Part shown: one piece after another, positions 31,020 through 41,396 of the stretch
How the letters are laid out: every line of letters begins with the position of its first letter
How positions within the stretch are numbered: the stretch's first letter is position 1
NCBI GenBank assembly: GCA_025765615.1
Contig: JAIVFJ010000149.1
Location: 1 to 64,000, forward strand
Length of the DNA: 64,000 bases
Direction: 5' to 3'
Source of the DNA: Zopfochytrium polystomum
Lineage: Eukaryota > Chytridiomycota > Chytridiomycetes > Chytridiales > Chytridiaceae
Notes under the pieces: model-generated
What the model was told of the DNA's origin: nothing
The model's database searches: none
Seen by the model: the letters and a program-made list of their open reading frames with translations, nothing else
Program-made: the position numbers and the translations under genes

Positions 31020-33221
31020 CAACATGTGAAGCACACTTAATTAATGGGATTGGTTAGTCTTCATGACCTGCTTGGTGAAAGTGCCATTCGAGTTGTGAGT
31101 GATAACACCACACGTCAGTAATACTCCTATTCAAAATTTCTCTTTCATGTGAAAGCTCCGACCGCCCATTCGTGCGTCTTGATCGTCTCACGAGTCACGG
31201 CCGAGATAGCTCGCACGAGTAGCTCGAAAGTGAGCTTTGCGAATTTTCTTCATCTGAATCGATCGATAAATTGTCTACATGTTGATTCGTCGCGCCAGTG
31301 TGCGGAGCGGTCTTGCGGGGAGGAGTTCCCTGAACGCAACCATTTTTGCGCAAACAATTGAGTGATTCTTGATCTTCAGGCGAGGCTGATTTGGCTTGAA
31401 GTCTTGATGCAGCCGTGTCGGTGGCGGAGTCTGAGATGTCTGCTCGGCTCCCTCCGCAATAGAAACGGTTCCCAGGCTTTCGGCGGTCTGTGGGGAGTGC
31501 GCGGCCGCCTCGGTTTCCACGTCCGTACCGTATTGACAATTTCTCAGCGACATTGGGCCTCGAAGACTGAAGACGAGCGGGGCGGCCGGGACAAAATTGA
31601 CGCACGCAGCCCCGCCCCCGTGCAGTACCCACACGGCGGACCCGCGGTTGCCGACCACGGCGGGCGCGGCGCGGGGGAGCGGCGGGACGACAGCCGCGCG
31701 CGGAGTGTTAGGTGCGCGCCAAGGCGGGTGCAGTGGGCTTTCGCTGCGCAACCTGCGCGGTCGTCCAGCGCGAGGGGGCCAGGGTCCGTGGCTGCCGGCG
31801 AAGGAGGGGACAGCTCGGTAGAAGCGGTGAATGACTCTCGAAGGCTTCGCTTCGCCCACGAGCACCTCTTCGTTTCTCAAGGCAACCCTCGTGCAAAGGC
31901 GATGGCGGCACCAAAGAGCATCATACAAAGCCAGGCCGCCGACATTCTCGACCTCAAGGTTCAGGTCGCTACGCTCCACCAAGCCGTGCAAGGGGGGGGG
32001 GTGGGCAGTTTCGGGACTGTGATCGGGGCCTCCATTTGAGGAACCTACACCAAGATAGCTGACCGACGCCTGCACTCAGGGACAAGACGCTTGGCTATTT
32101 CCCAACATCTTCGAAGGATGTTAGTTCGGGTTATTTCTCGGCCGCAATTACGGGAAAAAAATCCAATCGCGTGGCCGTTTGCTGTTTCTTTTCATTCAAG
32201 GAAAGGGCCAGAAACGTCATTGTTGAAAGACTGGCGAAGGGCGACTTGATAAATACTGCGATACCCGTCACAGGCACAGCCACGAGAGATGATCTTTTTT
32301 TTTTTGAGGTTTGGAGAACGGGGTGGATTGTTGGCACAAACGAGCACAATCTGCTCGGCTTCCACCTGGAGTTCTGCAAGGGTTTTTTTTTCGGTGACTA
32401 CAAAACGCATTCTCTTGAGTAATCTGCATGTTGGTCGAGTTTTTTGATGAGATTGGTGAATGGGAGGGAGCATGTGTTTGTATGAAAGAAGCAGAGACAG
32501 AGAGAGAGACAGAGAGAGAGAGATAGAGAGAGAGGGAGGGAGAGAGCGAGCGAGCGAGATTTACTTTCTTTCTTTGTGGCGGGCGACTCGGGCGACCCGG
32601 AATTGTTTTCTGCACTGCGTGTGAAATACTGGTAATAATTGTCAAGTCTCGCGGCGAAAGGTCTTTCGCCGAACCGACTCAAAAGAGAGAAAAGAAAAAA
32701 AAAAAAAGAAATCAAAGGAAAGGTGGGCTGAAAAGCGCGCGGCGAGACAGTTCGCCCATGGGCCGGCGGCCGGAAACGAAACAAGCGTGGGGGTGCATGT
32801 GCCTGTCACGTGTGGGTGTGGGGGTGTGGTTTTTGTTAATATTTGTGTGCTGCTATGCGATCGAGACAGACACTCCCCCGGCCTTCTTTTTTTTCTGTTT
32901 TTTCTTTTCCTTCCAAATATTTCTTTTATTTTTCTGAGTCCACATCATACATGTGCACATGGGGCGCCGGCCGGTCGGTCAATCATTCTGGCCGACCCAC
33001 CAACCGCCCAACGACGATGAGTCGGATAAAAAGGCGGGTCCCGCAAAATGCAAGTCTCTCTCCCGCCGGTCCCTCCACCCTTCCCACTCACACTCAGTCA
33101 CTCTCACCGACTGGGCCTCGTAAACAGCGTGCGTGACAAAAACAAAGAAACGAGAAAAACAAAAACAAAAACAAACAAAAAAGAAAAGTAAAAAAAAAAA
33201 AAAGAAAAAGAAAAAAAAAGC
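31020..33221. other. region without a recognised gene
   Basis: Starts with the 3' flank of the copia fragment, then a short dispersed repeat (31158-31237), then a GC-rich block (about 31500-31850) with long overlapping frames on both strands that encode no recognisable protein. From 32470 there is a (GA)n-rich tract (about 32495-32565), and A-rich sequence from 33130 leads into the hydroxylase gene. The open frames at 31362-32039 (+) and 31275-32075 (-) compete and neither is convincing. Confidence 0.35.
31158..31237 (-). repeat. dispersed ~80-bp repeat, copy 1 (coding-like)
   Basis: Matches 40645-40726 in the same orientation, sharing ACCGCCCATTCGTGCGTCTT and the block around AGTAGCT..A.AGTGAGCTT. 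Read on the minus strand both copies encode SSLSSYCVRA followed by IKTHEWAV, but this copy lacks one base after AGCTACT and is frame-shifted. It is probably a fragment of the gene family seen as an ankyrin-like pseudogene near 40 kb. Confidence 0.6.
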
Positions 33222-33766
33222 ATGGTTCTGCCCAACATCGGCCGATACCTGTCCGAGCGCGCGGCCAAGGCCATGGGCTACTCCTCGGCGGCGGCGGCGG
33301 CGACCGCCGCGGGCGTCGCGGCTTCCTCGCCGTCCTTCTCGCGCACGACCGCGAACCCCGTGCAACTCGTCATCGCCGCGCTCTCCCGCCACCTCGCGCA
33401 GTCCACCCACAACGCGATCCGCGCCCCTCACGCGCGCTTCGTGCTCGAGCTCCTGACCGGCAGCGCGTGGCGGCTCGCGTTCTTCATGGCCGTCACCGAG
33501 TTCCAGTTCCGGTTCTGCAACTACTTTTACTCCCGCGGCGTGCTGGCGCGGTACCAGAAGGAGGTGCCGATGCAGCGGAACGTGGCGGACTACGTCGGCG
33601 GGCAGATTGGCGTCGTCGTCCCGGTCACGGCGTACGCGGTCGCGCGCGCGGACGCCATCGCGAGGAAGCAGGTCGTGAGGTTTGAGCCGGGCAAGATGCT
33701 CGCGTGGCACTTTGTGCTGTTTGTGATCGTCGATGCGTGGTGAGTGATGTGTCTGTGTGTGTTTGT

Positions 33767-33805
<39 letters not shown>

Positions 33806-33863
33806 GTGTGTGTGTTGCGTGTGTGCGTGTGCGTTTGATTGAGTGTGGTGTGTGTGAGCGTAA

Positions 33864-33910
<47 letters not shown>

Positions 33911-34737
33911 CGAGAGATGCGTGAGCCACGTGCGACGCGAGCCCATACAACCATTGACGCAATCAACCAAACAAACAATCAAAAACAAAAAACAAACCAA
34001 AAAACAAACCCAAAAAAACACTCCCCAACAAAAAAAACAAAAACAAAAACTAAAACAAAAATCCCACAGGTACTACTTTGGCCACCGCATCATGCGTGAG
34101 TATTCACTCACTCTCATTCTATTATTCATGCTTGGGACCCACCCCATATCACCACGCACACACACTGACAATCTCCCACCTCGCGCCTCCTCACCCCACC
34201 TCCACCCACCACCCAGACAAGAACAAATTCCTCTGGAACAACGTGCACCACAAGCACCACACGCAAAAAAACATCAGCGTCTGGTCGACCGCCTACGCCT
34301 CCTTCTTCGAAAACACGCTCCTCGTCGCCCCGCCCCTCGTCCTCTTCTCCCTCCTCTTCGACCGCCTCCAACCGCGCTCCTTCAACGCGCTCACGTTCCT
34401 AACCTGCCTGGTGTCGGAGGTGACCATCTTCGTGCTGGGCCACAGCGGGTTCAAGCAGCACCCGGTCATGTACCTGCTGTTCCCGCCGGCCGCGGTCGTG
34501 CACGCCGCGCACGCGGCGGGGGTCGGGCTGAACACGCAGGACCACGAGATGCACCACTTGTACCCGCTGTGCAACTATTCGCTGAATTTCTCGTTTTGGG
34601 ATCGCGTGTTTGGGACGTACAAGGATATCGAGCATTTGGCCGCGTTCAAGAAGACCGAGGGGAAGGGTGACAGCGGCGGCGATGCGGATGCCGCGGCGGC
34701 TGGCGCGCTCGACGGCGACGCGAAAAAGACGGAATGA
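33222..34737 (+). CDS. fatty acid hydroxylase / sterol desaturase-type enzyme
   Basis: Membrane di-iron oxygenase of the ER. Three exons: 33222-33740, 34070-34095 and 34217-34737. The middle exon is only 26 nt and completes the first histidine box (GHRIMH). The second box is NVHHKHHTQKN, the third HEMHHLYP, followed by YSLNFSFWDRVFGTY, so all three metal-binding clusters are present. Intron 1 (329 nt) contains long (GT)n tracts and an A-rich 3' end; intron 2 is 121 nt. Hydrophobic segments include FVLFVIVDAW, LLVAPPLVLFSLLF and LTCLVSEVTIFVLG. The C-terminus is an acidic/Ala tail. Substrate (sterol, sphingoid base or alkane-type) cannot be told from sequence. Confidence 0.85.
33762..33908 (+). 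repeat. (GT)n microsatellites inside hydroxylase intron 1
   Basis: Two near-pure GT arrays (about 33769-33802 and 33867-33908) separated by imperfect GTGTGC sequence. Both lie shortly after the 5' splice site at 33741. Confidence 0.8.
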
Positions 34738-35242
34738 AAAAACGAGACAACACAAGACGAACGAAACGGCGAAAAAAAAAAAAATTAGGAGACACCAGCA
34801 CTGGAACTCGCACCGCACATACCCGCCCAACGTACTCTCTCTCCTCCCTGCCTCTGCCCCATCGTCTTTTGCCAAGTTTCATCGGGGTTTCTTTTTATTT
34901 GTGTGTGTTTGTTCTGGTTTGTTTGTTTGTTTGTTTGTTTGTTCATTATGCGTGCTGCTCTGCTCAACTCCGCTCTGCCTCCTCCTTTAAAAAAAAAAAA
35001 GTATTGGTTTGGATTTTTTCTTAAGCTTTTTTTTGATTCCAATTCCGCCCTAACAAAGGCAGCGTGCGACTCTCAAAAAAAAAAACAAAAAAAAAACGAA
35101 GCAATGCATCGCTGCGCATCGCAAACAGGCAACAAAATTCATGGGAAGAGCCAAGAAAAGATTGTGGACAAACAAGGGAGAGCGAGTGCGAAAGAGCGAA
35201 AAGGAAAGAGCGACAAAAAACAAACACGAGGGATTAATATAA
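34738..35242. other. convergent 3' flanks
   Basis: The 3' ends of the hydroxylase gene (+) and the disordered-protein gene (-) face each other here. Contains A-runs and a GTTT repeat at 34916-34940. No gene seen. Confidence 0.5.
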
Positions 35243-36850
35243 TCAATCTACGTCCATCTCATCCGCAGCACCGCCCGCACTGTAATCATCTTGCCCCACG
35301 CCGCCGCCGCCTTTCCCCTGCTCCTGCTCCGACTCCACCTTGCTGGCGCCGCCAGCACCGCCGTCCTCCTCTTCGTCGTCAAGCAGCTCCACAATGCGGT
35401 CTCCCGCGTCCTCCACCTCGGGCGGCCAAGCGGCGTCCACTCCCTGCCACATTGCCTGCTGCTGCTGCTGCTGCTGAAGGTGCCGCCGCCAAACCTCGGG
35501 ACCCGCCGCAGCCGATGCACCCGCACCCGCAACCCCCGCGCAGTGCTGCCAGTTCGGTCGCGGCGTCGGCGTAACCGCGCCCGAGCCGCTGGCGCCGCCG
35601 CCGTCGCCGGGTCCGCCGCGCCACAGGACCACCTCGCCGCCGGCGGGTACGCCCGCGTAAACGGGCGAAGGCAGGCCGACCGCCGACTCGCCGCGCATGA
35701 CAAAGACCACCGAGTGGCTCGGGCCCGACGCCGATGGCACCACCAGCCCGCGCTGCCACACGTTGGGAGCCGGGGCATCCTCGTCGTCGTCGTCGTCATC
35801 GACATCATCAAAGAAGTCGTCATACTCGTCGCGACGCTCGTCACCATCTATGTCCCCACCATTCCAGTCTCCCTGTCTCCGCCTCCGCCTCGTCCTCCAA
35901 CCCCCGCCCCATCCGTCGCCGCCACCGCCTCCAAAACCACTCTTTCCCCTTCTCGCTCCGTCCCCCGTCCGACCGCTCGACCCCGCTTCGCACCAGTCCC
36001 ACTCGGCGGGGTCGCGCTGGCACAGCGGGATCGGCGGCTTTGGCGGGAGGCGGATCAAGGCGAGCGAGTTTGGGTTGCGGCAGCCAGGCGCTGTCGGCGT
36101 CAGCTCGAGCGCGGCCGACATGTTCGCACTCCTTGCCGCGCTCGCGGGGGTCACGTCGACGAACGCAACGCGGTCCGCGCATTGGCCGCCGTCGGCGTCC
36201 AGGGTCGGAAGAGGCGCGCCGGGCGGCACGTGGGACCGGAACTTTTTCCACGCCGGGACGCAGCTCCAGTCCGCGCCGTCGCCGGCGTCTTCGTCCAGGT
36301 TGCGCCGTTTCAGCAGATTGCTTCGCTCCTCGACGGCGGCAGCAGCCGGTGTCAATCGCGGCGGGGAGGTCGGCGGGGTCGAGTGGAGGGTGACCGGTGC
36401 AGGGAATGGAGACGGGGATGGGGATGGGGATGACGTGGAGGGCTGGTTGGATACGGACGAGACGGCGGCTGTGCGCTGCCGTTTAGTGAAGGGGTTGCTT
36501 GGGTAAGCCTGGTACTGCGTCGAAAAGCCGCTTGGGAGCGACGGATCGTCCTCTGCGTATCGCCGCTTGTTGTTCGATGTCGGAGTGTAGATTGACTGCT
36601 GCAAAGAAGCAGAGTGGTCCAGTTCCAGCTGGTTTGCGGTTGGGTGTGGAGCCAAAACTCGCTGCGGTGTTGGGCTTTTGATTGTCGGTATGGAGAACGG
36701 GGCAGCAGCTCTGCTGTGAGGCAGTGTCCAGGCGTTGGACGTGCCATCTGCAGCAGCAGCCATCCTGGTCGATGCTTGGTGGGAGGAGGAGCCGGATCCG
36801 GCAGCGCCGTTAAGAAGAGGGACAGCGGAGTAATTCGAAGCTACCATCAT
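35243..36850 (-). CDS. disordered basic/acidic protein, function unknown
   Basis: One open frame of 535 residues with a run of possible start Met codons (MMVASNY at 36850; next MAAAADGTS about 30 residues in). A KRR motif (NNKRRYAEDD) and TKRQRTAAV are possible nuclear localisation signals. A more ordered middle part contains CVPAWKKFRSH, DRVAFVDVTPASAA and LIRLPPKPPIPLCQRDPAEW. Later come an Asp run (DDVDDDDDDEDAP), a short hydrophobic strand (SHSVVFVMRGESAVGLP), Gln runs, and an acidic C-terminus ending in DEMDVD. Nuclear location is a guess from the basic motifs. No family recognised. Confidence 0.55.
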   Translation of the reverse strand: MMVASNYSAVPLLNGAAGSGSSSHQASTRMAAAADGTSNAWTLPHSRAAAPFSIPTIKSPTPQRVLAPHPTANQLELDHSASLQQSIYTPTSNNKRRYAEDDPSLPSGFSTQYQAYPSNPFTKRQRTAAVSSVSNQPSTSSPSPSPSPFPAPVTLHSTPPTSPPRLTPAAAAVEERSNLLKRRNLDEDAGDGADWSCVPAWKKFRSHVPPGAPLPTLDADGGQCADRVAFVDVTPASAARSANMSAALELTPTAPGCRNPNSLALIRLPPKPPIPLCQRDPAEWDWCEAGSSGRTGDGARRGKSGFGGGGGDGWGGGWRTRRRRRQGDWNGGDIDGDERRDEYDDFFDDVDDDDDDEDAPAPNVWQRGLVVPSASGPSHSVVFVMRGESAVGLPSPVYAGVPAGGEVVLWRGGPGDGGGASGSGAVTPTPRPNWQHCAGVAGAGASAAAGPEVWRRHLQQQQQQQAMWQGVDAAWPPEVEDAGDRIVELLDDEEEDGGAGGASKVESEQEQGKGGGGVGQDDYSAGGAADEMDVD

Positions 36851-37440
36851 GGCGGCGGGGGTCCGGCGAGGCTTTGGGCTGGCACTGTAGACGAGAGGGC
36901 TGAGTGGCGTTGCCTGGTTGAACGAATGTTGTGGAATGAAAGTTGGTCAAGGGGTGGACGGCTCTTAATGCGCAGCTGGCGCCGGGGGGGTATTCGCTGA
37001 AGGTGGGGTTTGTTGTGGGTAACGAGGTGCGCTGCGAGTAGTCGTGTTCGTCAACCTTGCGAAGCAACGGCAAAAGAGGACGGTTGCGCAACGCCAGCGG
37101 CTCTTTTAAAGCGAACGGCTTAGCCGCTTTCCGGACTCTTGACAAGGACGGGTTTGTTTCCTTTTTGTTCTCTGGCATTTCCAGAAGTTTTCCGCCTGTT
37201 TCATTAACCCACAACGACCACTCCTTTTGCTTCGCGGGGAGAGTATCTAAAAACAATACCGTCGTGCAAGTCAAAAACATCTCTAGGTAAGGAGTAGGAG
37301 AACAAAAAAGGTACAAGGGTGGATGGACACGCACAAAGATAAAAAGGTAGGCCATCCATAGAATTGCAAACAAAAACACACGCACAAACGGCACACAGTT
37401 TCCCAGACCCTCCACCCAGCTCCACCACACAGTGCCAGCA
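36851..37440. other. intergenic between two minus-strand genes
   Basis: Upstream sequence of the disordered-protein gene and the 3' flank of the GPI-protein gene. A minus-strand frame across 36810-37460 gives a mixed product with no motif and no conserved look. No gene called. Confidence 0.45.
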
Positions 37441-38257
37441 CTACAGCGCCAGCACCGCAACCGCAGCGACCAGCGCGCCGGCGCTGGCGGCCCACATCAG
37501 CTGCGCCGAGGCGGCCGTGACCGCCGCATTCTTTGGCGCCGACGCGGGCGGCGCACTTCCGACGGTAGCCACTGTGGCGTTGGTGCCAGATCCCTGGGTG
37601 GACGACGACGACGACGACGACCCGCCGTTGGACGACGCAGCGGCGCTGCCGGTCTTTACCCAGGCGGCGGCGAGGACGTTTCCGATCAGGGACGAGGCGA
37701 CGGCGGTGTTTGATGCGGCGCAGGCGCCGGACAGGTCGTTGAGCAGCTGGGTGGCGGCGGCGAGCTTGGTGGCGACGGCGCCCTTGAGGCAGGTCAGACA
37801 CGCTTGCGTCGACGACGCCGAGCTGAGGGAGGCGCACACGCACGAGGCGACCTCGCTGGCGGTTCCGTTTGACTGTATGGATTGTTTAGGTGGGAGAAAG
37901 ACTGTGAGATGGAGAGATTGGAGGTGGGAAGAGGGGGGACGGTCGGTCGGGATGAGAAGGAGGGATGGGGAAGCGAATGGCCCCCTTTTGGGTCGTTCGC
38001 ATATGCCTCCAATCCACACGGCAGCGCACGGATGGTGCCTGCCTCGGTGAGATCGATATACGATATGTACTACGTACCGGGTTGGCGAGGGTGCACGAGG
38101 TGCCCAGCAGTGATGCGCCGAGGGCCGAGCAGTCTGATGAGCAGGCGGACGGGTATGTTATTGCGGCGGATGCGAGGAGCGAGGAGCTGAGGACGATTGC
38201 GAGGAGGGCTGCGGCGACGGCCTGCAGCAGATGCTGCGTGCGGCGGCGGCCCGTCAT
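37441..38257 (-). CDS. small secreted Cys-rich GPI-anchored protein
   Basis: Exons 38257-38078 and 37872-37441 joined over a 205-nt intron (GTACGT..TACAG), about 203 residues. N-terminal signal peptide (LLQAVAAALLAIVLSSSLLA), then a Cys-containing domain with a CSSDCSALG start, a third Cys (GTSC), VASCVCAS, ACLTCLKG and SGAC, in all eight cysteines. This is followed by a Ser-rich spacer and a hydrophobic C-terminus (AASAGALVAAVAVLAL) preceded by small residues, the layout of a GPI attachment signal. The cysteine count recalls CFEM-type proteins, but the spacing does not match closely, so no CFEM call is made. Probably at the cell surface or wall. Confidence 0.65.
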
Positions 38258-39930
38258 GACTGGTGGTGATGTTGTTGCTTGGGTGCTGCGGGCGAGACAG
38301 GGAGGAAAGGTTGTCTGTCTGTGCTGTCTGTCGGCTTTGTTTGTCTCGCCTTTCGTTTTTTTTCTTTTTCTTTTCCCGTTTCGCTTTTGTCTCTCTGTTC
38401 TTCCTCTTTTGTCGTTTCTCTTGCTGGAAGATGCCAAGGAATTCACAAAATAGGCAGCTAGCCGTGAGACAGAGAGAATTTTACAAAACTCACCCAAAGA
38501 CAAAAATACATGACTGCGTGTGAGTGTGTGTGCATTCCGGATCCGATCCGGGGACGAGTGGTGACAAATTTTAATTTTGCGGGCACGCCAGCCCCCCACC
38601 GCCTGACTATCAACGGGGAGAATCTTAGCATACTTCGCATTGCATTCCCCCTTTTCAGCGCTTCAGCACCCAACCGTTTGAACCAAACATTTGAACCCAG
38701 TCCGTAGCGCCAGCTAACGCGACCACCCGCCCTAACAAACCCAAGGGAGGGGAGCGGGGGGGAGGGGGGAGGGGAATCCCCCCCGATCCGGATCCGACAA
38801 ACGACGAGGCCAAAACTTGGGACAGGAGCAGGCGGCGGGGGTGGGGAACAAGCACGCTCGGTGCTGGTGCGTCAAGGGGGCCAGTTGTTGAGAGGGGGCT
38901 GCAAAGAGCCCAAACTCTGCCATCACGTCTAAAGCTTCCTTCTTTTCCTTTTGAAAAAGGGGGGGGGGGGGGACACAAAAGGGGGACCAAAGAGAGGGCG
39001 CCTTTCTCTGATTCGTTTGTGCGCAGCAGAAACCACCTGGTTGGGGGGGGGAAACCTCCCGGGAACCTGAAAGAAACGGAAACGCTGAGGGGGGCAGAAC
39101 CGCGATCAGTGTCTTCCCACGCCGGCGCCCTACCCCGCCAAAGGTAGGGCGAACTGGGCTGTTCGCTCACGAAACCATGTATTTAAGGAGATACCTTTCT
39201 TGGGGGGGGGGTCCCGTCAGACGAGACTGACCTGGTGCAGGTAAAAATTAGGCGAAAAACTCCTGCCCTTGTTGTGCACGAAAATTTGGGGGGGGGGGAC
39301 ATGGAAGGGGACACAAGACGCATGTGCGCGCAGGCGACAGAGAGGGGGGGAGTGAAAGAGGCGAGTTGGTCGGTCGGTTGAGCGAGAAGTGTAATGGACA
39401 GTGGGGACCAGCGACAAAAGGGGGGACACTTGCTGCACAAAAAAGTGGGGGACACGCTCTCGAGATGGGGGGGGGCAGGGGTGACCATAACCGACAAAAG
39501 TTGTGGGGGCCGTGCTCTGGCACTCTCCTCTCTGTCGTGGAGTGGGGAGGGGACACAACCACATGCGATGCGCTTCGGAATCGTGCAACAAAAGGGACGG
39601 GGGCAGCCAGGACTCCCAACTCCACAGCAAGCCAACGGACGGGACGCGGGGGGAAGGGGAGGGGGCGGAGGACAAAGGAGAGAAGGCGGCGCACGGCGGT
39701 GGCAGCGTTTGGTGGGTCATCGACCAACGTTGAAGGATAGCTCCTAAGTGATTGCATAGTGGTTCCAGAGCAATCGCTTGACAGCGTGTGTGTGTATGTG
39801 TGTGTGTGTGTGTGTGTGTGCGTGTGTACATGTGTTGATTATGGTGGCCCAAGGTATCTAGCCGCTCCTTCCCCGCTTCTCCCTAGTCACTTTTCCACTG
39901 CCCTTACCGTCCGTGCGTAAAGAGTTTGTC
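38258..39930. other. gene-free region with strand-biased G runs
   Basis: From about 38745 to 39690 the plus strand carries repeated runs of 7-14 G (near 38758, 38960, 39045, 39202, 39289 and 39466) with recurring GGGGACA(C) units; see the separate repeat entry. A (GT)n microsatellite lies at 39784-39828. Long frames on the minus strand are Pro/Ser-rich consequences of the C-runs and are not genes. Confidence 0.55.
38745..39690 (+). repeat. G-run tract with recurring GGGGACAC units
   Basis: G homopolymers of 7-14 nt on one strand, at least five followed by ACA or ACAC: near 38962-38980, 39289-39305, 39313-39323, 39420-39430, 39448-39455 and 39546-39557. Such spacing would support G-quadruplex formation on this strand. 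Confidence 0.6.
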
Positions 39931-40094
39931 GCGTCATGTCAAAACAGCGAGTCTTTGCTGTCGCTGCGACTGCTGCTCAGTAGAAAGAGGAATATCCTGG
40001 GACGAAACCCGCATGCGAAAGAGCGAACATTTTGCTTCGCTTTGTGTTTTTTTTGGGGGGTTTGCGATGAACACATAAGACAAAGCGAATAAGG

Positions 40095-40730
40095 GTGGCC
40101 CTTGGCACACCTCGAGGCTCCCATGCTGTGGAATCGCGGTCCTCGAGTCGAAGCTGTCGGAGTGCTTCTTCTCCAAGACTCGGTCCACAGGAAGGTAGAA
40201 CCAGGACCCTTCCGCCCACCGCAAGGCGAGCTCGAAGTCGAAATGGCGAGTCAGCCGGCCTTCTCCAGCGCCTGCGCCTCGCACCGGACGACCCTGGAGT
40301 GCATGCCTCTCATAGCACTGGACGAGCTGGCCATCCAGTGCTTGGACACACCCCTCCGCAGCCAAAGCCAGCGCAGGGCGGCCAAGTGAGACTGCTCGGA
40401 CATGGCGGCAGCCTCCACCACAAATTCGGTCAGGAGCGGCTCTGGCAATCCCAGTAGCGACAATCCAAAAGCGACCGGACAAGACGATTGAGCTGCTGGA
40501 GGTCGTGGTGAGGTTGAACTCGTCGTCTCTCTCATTGGCCGGGCCGTGTTGAGCCCGGACCGGCGCGACAAACAGTGCACTGCGCTTCGCCAGTGCTCGC
40601 GTAGAGGCTTGGCGCCTTCTTTCTCTATAACGCATAAAGTGCGGACCGCCCATTCGTGCGTCTTGATCTTGTCAGGAATGATGGCCGACAGTGCCCGCAC
40701 GCAGTAGCTGGATAGTGAGCTTTTATTTAA
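40095..40730 (-). pseudogene. broken gene with ankyrin-repeat-like segments
   Basis: Minus-strand coding signal switches between frames. One frame gives SSLSSYCVRALSAIIPDKIK with THEWAVRTLCVIEKEG, then later LPEPLLTEFVVEAAA and EQSHLAALRWLWLRRGVSKH; a second frame continues with LTRHFDFELALRWAEGSWF and SFDSRTAIPQHGSLEVCQ. The SHLAALRWL and HGSLEVCQ elements look like ankyrin-type helices, and LPEPLLTEFV is reminiscent of the F-box-like start of fungal ankyrin proteins. Two or more frameshifts are needed, so it is called a pseudogene. Ankyrin identity is tentative. Confidence 0.4.
40645..40726 (-). repeat. dispersed ~80-bp repeat, copy 2
   Basis: In-frame copy of the segment at 31158-31237, lying at the 5' end of the ankyrin-like pseudogene reading. 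Homology stops abruptly at AGTGAGCTT on one side and at GACCGCCC on the other. Confidence 0.6.
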
Positions 40731-41396
40731 GTATGTATTTAATTTTTTTTGAAATAAATATGCCCGGCTGCGTTTCTTGGCCCTGTTGATGATTTGTAAA
40801 AGTGTGAAGTGCAACGCGCAGTGGCAAGCCCCTACCAATAATGAGGAATGCTGCCGGGCCGAGGCGGCCGGAACACTTCACATAAAGCAAAATACTCTTG
40901 TTGCACCTTGTGCTTGGAGGGGAAAGAGAAAATGTCCGCTTGGAAAATGAACCACGACAGAGCGGCGGGCAGCCGGCGCCCGTTATTCATTTCGTCACCT
41001 CGAACAAGGGTTTGCAAATACACGTTTGTCGCTTGCTGGCCAGACACTAAACTGAAGCAAAAATTGAAGGATACATTCAAACAACGTGCCAACAACCACG
41101 CCCTTTTTGCACTCCAACCATTTACAACCCTACAAATCCGTTTTTTTACTTCGTGTGATATTTTTTATTTCACTGTCGCTCATCAGAATACACTTGACAC
41201 TTGAAAACTGAAGCAATGCGTTCAAGGAGAAAGAGAAAGAAGAAAAGAGTGCCCGCGGACGTTGCCCAACACACCCAACCCCCAGAACGCCACACACATC
41301 ATCCATTACCAAAAAAACCCCCACCGCTAAAACAATCCCCGCACCAACTCGACAACCCCCCACCCAAAACAACCCCTGCCCCCCCACCTTACTTTT
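40731..41396. other. intergenic
   Basis: AT-rich at 40735-40770. Both strands have short frames without recognisable features. The C/A-rich stretch at 41270-41395 is the 3' flank of the Nhp2 gene. No gene seen. Confidence 0.45.

Noticed and set aside
31362..32039. Long overlapping frames on both strands in a GC-rich block
   Set aside because: Both strands are equally open because of high GC; neither product has a recognisable domain or a consistent gene structure.
37441..38257. CFEM-domain call for the Cys-rich GPI protein
   Set aside because: Eight cysteines are present, but their spacing and the surrounding residues do not follow the CFEM pattern well.
39217..39852. Pro-rich minus-strand frames in the G-run tract
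   Set aside because: Composition follows directly from the C-runs; no coding signal.
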